A program made the position numbers and the translations under genes. Shown here one piece after another: positions 49,703-52,500 of a DNA stretch of 52,500 bases. The notes under the pieces were generated by a model that ran no database searches, had not been told where the DNA came from, and saw nothing but the letters and a program-made list of their open reading frames with translations. Numbering within the stretch: the first letter of the stretch is position 1; each line of letters starts with the position of its first letter. This DNA is from Glandiceps talaboti. Its lineage: Eukaryota; Hemichordata; Enteropneusta; Spengelidae. The stretch spans positions 22,861,225 to 22,913,724 of the forward strand of contig NC_135557.1 of assembly GCF_964340395.1 (NCBI RefSeq), written 5' to 3'.

Positions 49703-52112
49703 GTGAGCGATCAGTTTTTACGGCCGAGGGTGGGCCGGTAAATCAGAGGGGGGGGGGCACCTCAATTTCGGACTCAAAGAAGGGGGGTCATCATTTTTAC
49801 GAGGCGAATAAAGGGGGGTTACCTTGTTTTCAACTAAATAAAATCATGAGCCATGCTCCTGTACTTCAATGTCCATACATTTAATATCATAACTAGGCCA
49901 AAGCCCCTAAGCTCACACAGCTGAGTAGATTCATTTGTGACCGGCTGCCTCACAATGATATCATAGATAGCGCCCTTGGCGTGGAGATTGCACATCGTAC
50001 ATACATGTAGAACTTGCATGCGTAGTCATTGTATCGCAATGCAGCCTTGGGTAAAACCACCAAAAAAACATCGCTTAGTGTACAAGTCATTGAGCCGCTA
50101 TGCTGCCGCTTGTGGGCGCTGTGCAAGCTATTAAACAAAGAATGTAAGTGCATAAAATAAACCATAAACAAAAAGCTATAAATATACATTCAAATATAAC
50201 ATAAACTCTGTCTCTTGATACATCCAATACATATGGTATGGCGTCGCAACACTGCACCATGGCCACCTTTAAGCAACAGTTATTTGTTAGAAAATTGACT
50301 TCTCGCTATTGCACGCCGTGAGTTGCATTATGTCATCTTGTGATACAAAAACTTGCATGTGTAGCTGTACATGTAAAACATAAGAAATGAAATACCTTAA
50401 GATTTAGTCTAGTTCTTGTACATTTTTGTACATATAATGTATGATAACTATGATCATCTCCATTAGATGTTCCAAATTGATTTATGGTTGAGATCAATAG
50501 TTCAATTTAGGGTAAAAACTAAATTCTTTTAGTGAGGGGTGGGGTGAGAGGAGGTCCTTTATAATGAAATTTGTTTTGTACCCCAACACAAACATTTCTA
50601 AAAATGTCAAATTGAAAAATGGGAAAAAATGTGTTATGTATGGCCATAAGATACATTATTGTGCCAATGAAAAAGCTATTTTCCTCACTACATACTGGCT
50701 TTGTATTCATAGCACTACATGATACTACGTACTGATTTGAAATTGATTGTGCTGTCTGCAACAATTTTACCAATTTAATTAGAAGGGGTGAGGAAGGGGT
50801 TCTGAGGCCTTACTAAAAGAATTAATTTTTTTACCATCTGATCTCACCCCTAATATGTTGATTTATCATACATGTACAAACTATTGTACTGTTACGTGGC
50901 ATAGCTATAGTACGAACTACATGTCTTATCAAAAACAACTTTTCTGTGTTTGTGTTTCACTTCTTCTCTGATACCTGTGACCATCACCAAGTTTAAAACA
51001 TGTTACCAGGCTACATTTGAAACCCTATTTTGTCTTGCTATTGTTTTACACCATAAACTAACAAGAAAGAAATATATTCCAAGGTGAACACAATATTATT
51101 CGGATTCTCAGAGAATATATATTATGTGAATGACTGATAAACAAAGTTATAAACACAGACTTGTTTGATGATGATCTAGTAAAGGGTTATTTACTGTAGC
51201 CAGAACTTCTATAGTACTGACACGGTGCAAAGGTATGAGAAAAAATTGATTTTACATCTCCTCTGGAATATCTAGTATCCACATTGAGTGACTGTATACT
51301 GAGAGTAAAATTTTGTCAGCAGATCATAATGTTACATTTCCATGGTATTAGAGTGTATTTATTTTCAAGGCTATCATGTTGCCAGCAATATACTGGACAA
51401 CATAGCCAGTAGTAAGTGAATTGAATTAGTAATCTAGTTTAGAAACTGCTGTAGTACAGAAAACATTTTATGACATTTTTTAATTTCTATTTTGAAACCA
51501 ATGACATTTATCACATTTCATTATTCAAAAACCTTTCAAAATTATCAGCGTGGTCAATGAATGGGGTGCCATGATTAAACTGAACAATTATGAACATGGC
51601 AAACAAGTGCCTTGAGGAGTGACAGTTCTTGACATGGGTTTACAAGTATATTAACTCCATTTATAATACTGTACTTGATAATTAGCTGAATTAATAAATA
51701 TTAATAGTTCACTCAATCTAAGAGATAGACTTTTGGTTAATAAACCATGAATATTTTGTACGTCCATGAACAGACAATCATACTTTTCATAGGGTTCCTA
51801 TCTAAAGAGCTTTATACATGTGAAGCAATGGATTTGGGATAGCAATTTACCAGATACACTTAAAATTACTGAAAATGTAATGTAATTAACTGTGCAGTAT
51901 GCGGTATTATGCTTTGAGAATATAGTGTCTTTTGTAAGAACAAAAAACAGTGTTTCTTGTCAACAGATGGGGGGGGGGTCATTGCGTTTTGTTATTTGTC
52001 AGAGGGGGGTTGGATTGTTTTGTGAATGAATTGCAGGGGGTCACTATTTTTAAGTACGACATGAACAAAAAGGTCACCGGCCCACCCCCGGTCGTAAAAA
52101 CTGATCACTCCC
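49703..52112. mobile_element. 2.41-kb element with about 38-bp terminal inverted repeats
   Basis: The left end (49703-49740) reads GTGAGCGATCAGTTTTTACG and continues GCCGAGGGTGGGCCGGT. The right end (52075-52112), in reverse complement, reads GGGAGTGATCAGTTTTTACG and continues ACCGGGGGTGGGCCGGT. A TTA triplet occurs on both sides (49700-49702 and 52113-52115), as would fit the 3-bp TWA target duplication of PIF/Harbinger elements, but three bases are weak evidence. Subterminal G-runs (about 49747-49757, 51970-51978) and a GGGGGTCA-N-ATTTTTA string occur near both ends. No transposase frame was seen, so it is probably non-autonomous. Confidence 0.7.
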
Positions 52113-52115
52113 TTA

Positions 52116-52500
52116 TGTGTACTTACAGGAGTGCTAGAACAGTATTAGTACTCAAAACATGATAAGAACTTACAACTATTCATAAGATATCTCGCAATGT
52201 CCAATATCACAGTCAAAGTCCTTAAATATTCTGTATCTCACGATGGTAAAATTCACATCCGGTGTAAACATGTGACGATGACAATCGATGGTACGGCAAT
52301 GATAACTTGCAACAAAATAGATCTAAAAGTTGATCGTTTACATTCAAAATACCTAAATGTGTTTCACAAAGGTCTAAAGTAATTACAAACCTCTGTTATC
52401 GGGGTTAACTCATTTGTAGTCAAGAAATATTTCTTCCCACACACGTTGGCCCAAAAGGCACGCTTCAAAACTTTGTTCTCCTTCCCATATGCACACGTGC
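52116..52500. other. Right end of window, no supported gene
   Basis: A 61-codon frame at 52197-52382 has no recognised domain. I see no splice support or element end. Confidence 0.5.

Overview
The window is nuclear DNA from a multicellular animal. Exons are separated by GT-AG introns (up to about 16.8 kb in the model below), most of the window is non-coding, and it is crowded with microsatellites ((ACAT)n, (GTCT)n, (AG)n, (TA)n, (AAT)n, (ATTC)n), minisatellites and transposon relics. The families present (a sperm Sp17-like RIIa/IQ protein, CR1/L2-like LINE ends, a tRNA-derived SINE, a possible Penelope-type hammerhead) fit a marine invertebrate, perhaps a deuterostome. That placement is an inference; nothing here fixes the species.

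Two protein-coding loci are supported, and they lie tail to tail. The plus-strand locus has two consecutive exons (23163-23346 and 24035-25520) that join in frame to give the last 555 residues of a protein I do not recognise. It has basic, serine-rich and acidic stretches and a striking Cys/Ser cluster near its C-terminus. The minus-strand locus (47023 down to 27513) has four exons whose phases join perfectly into a 495-residue model: an N-terminal RIIa dimerisation/docking domain, a Ser-rich linker and seven IQ motifs. This is the layout of sperm protein Sp17 (SPA17) with many more IQ motifs, so a role in sperm or cilia, binding AKAPs and calmodulin, is likely. Its first intron is about 16.8 kb and is full of repeats.

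Layout. 1-23 kb: no secure gene; it holds microsatellites, a possible hammerhead ribozyme (about 1.3 kb), LINE relics (about 10.3 kb and 13.3-13.8 kb), two copies of a foldback MITE (14.2 and 15.6 kb), a palindrome cluster (15.2 kb) and a tRNA-derived SINE (17.6-17.8 kb). 23-26 kb: the plus-strand gene. 27.5-47 kb: the RIIa/IQ gene. Its first intron carries a 2.33-kb element with terminal inverted repeats that encloses a LINE relic and a 38-bp minisatellite, a 641-bp tandem duplication, and a 1.5-kb array of a 31-bp satellite. 47-52.5 kb: no gene seen, but a second 2.41-kb element with terminal inverted repeats (49703-52112).

The two genes show no functional link to each other. The most interesting non-genic items are the hammerhead-like fold, the two inverted-repeat-bounded elements, the MITE pair and the 31-bp satellite with higher-order structure.
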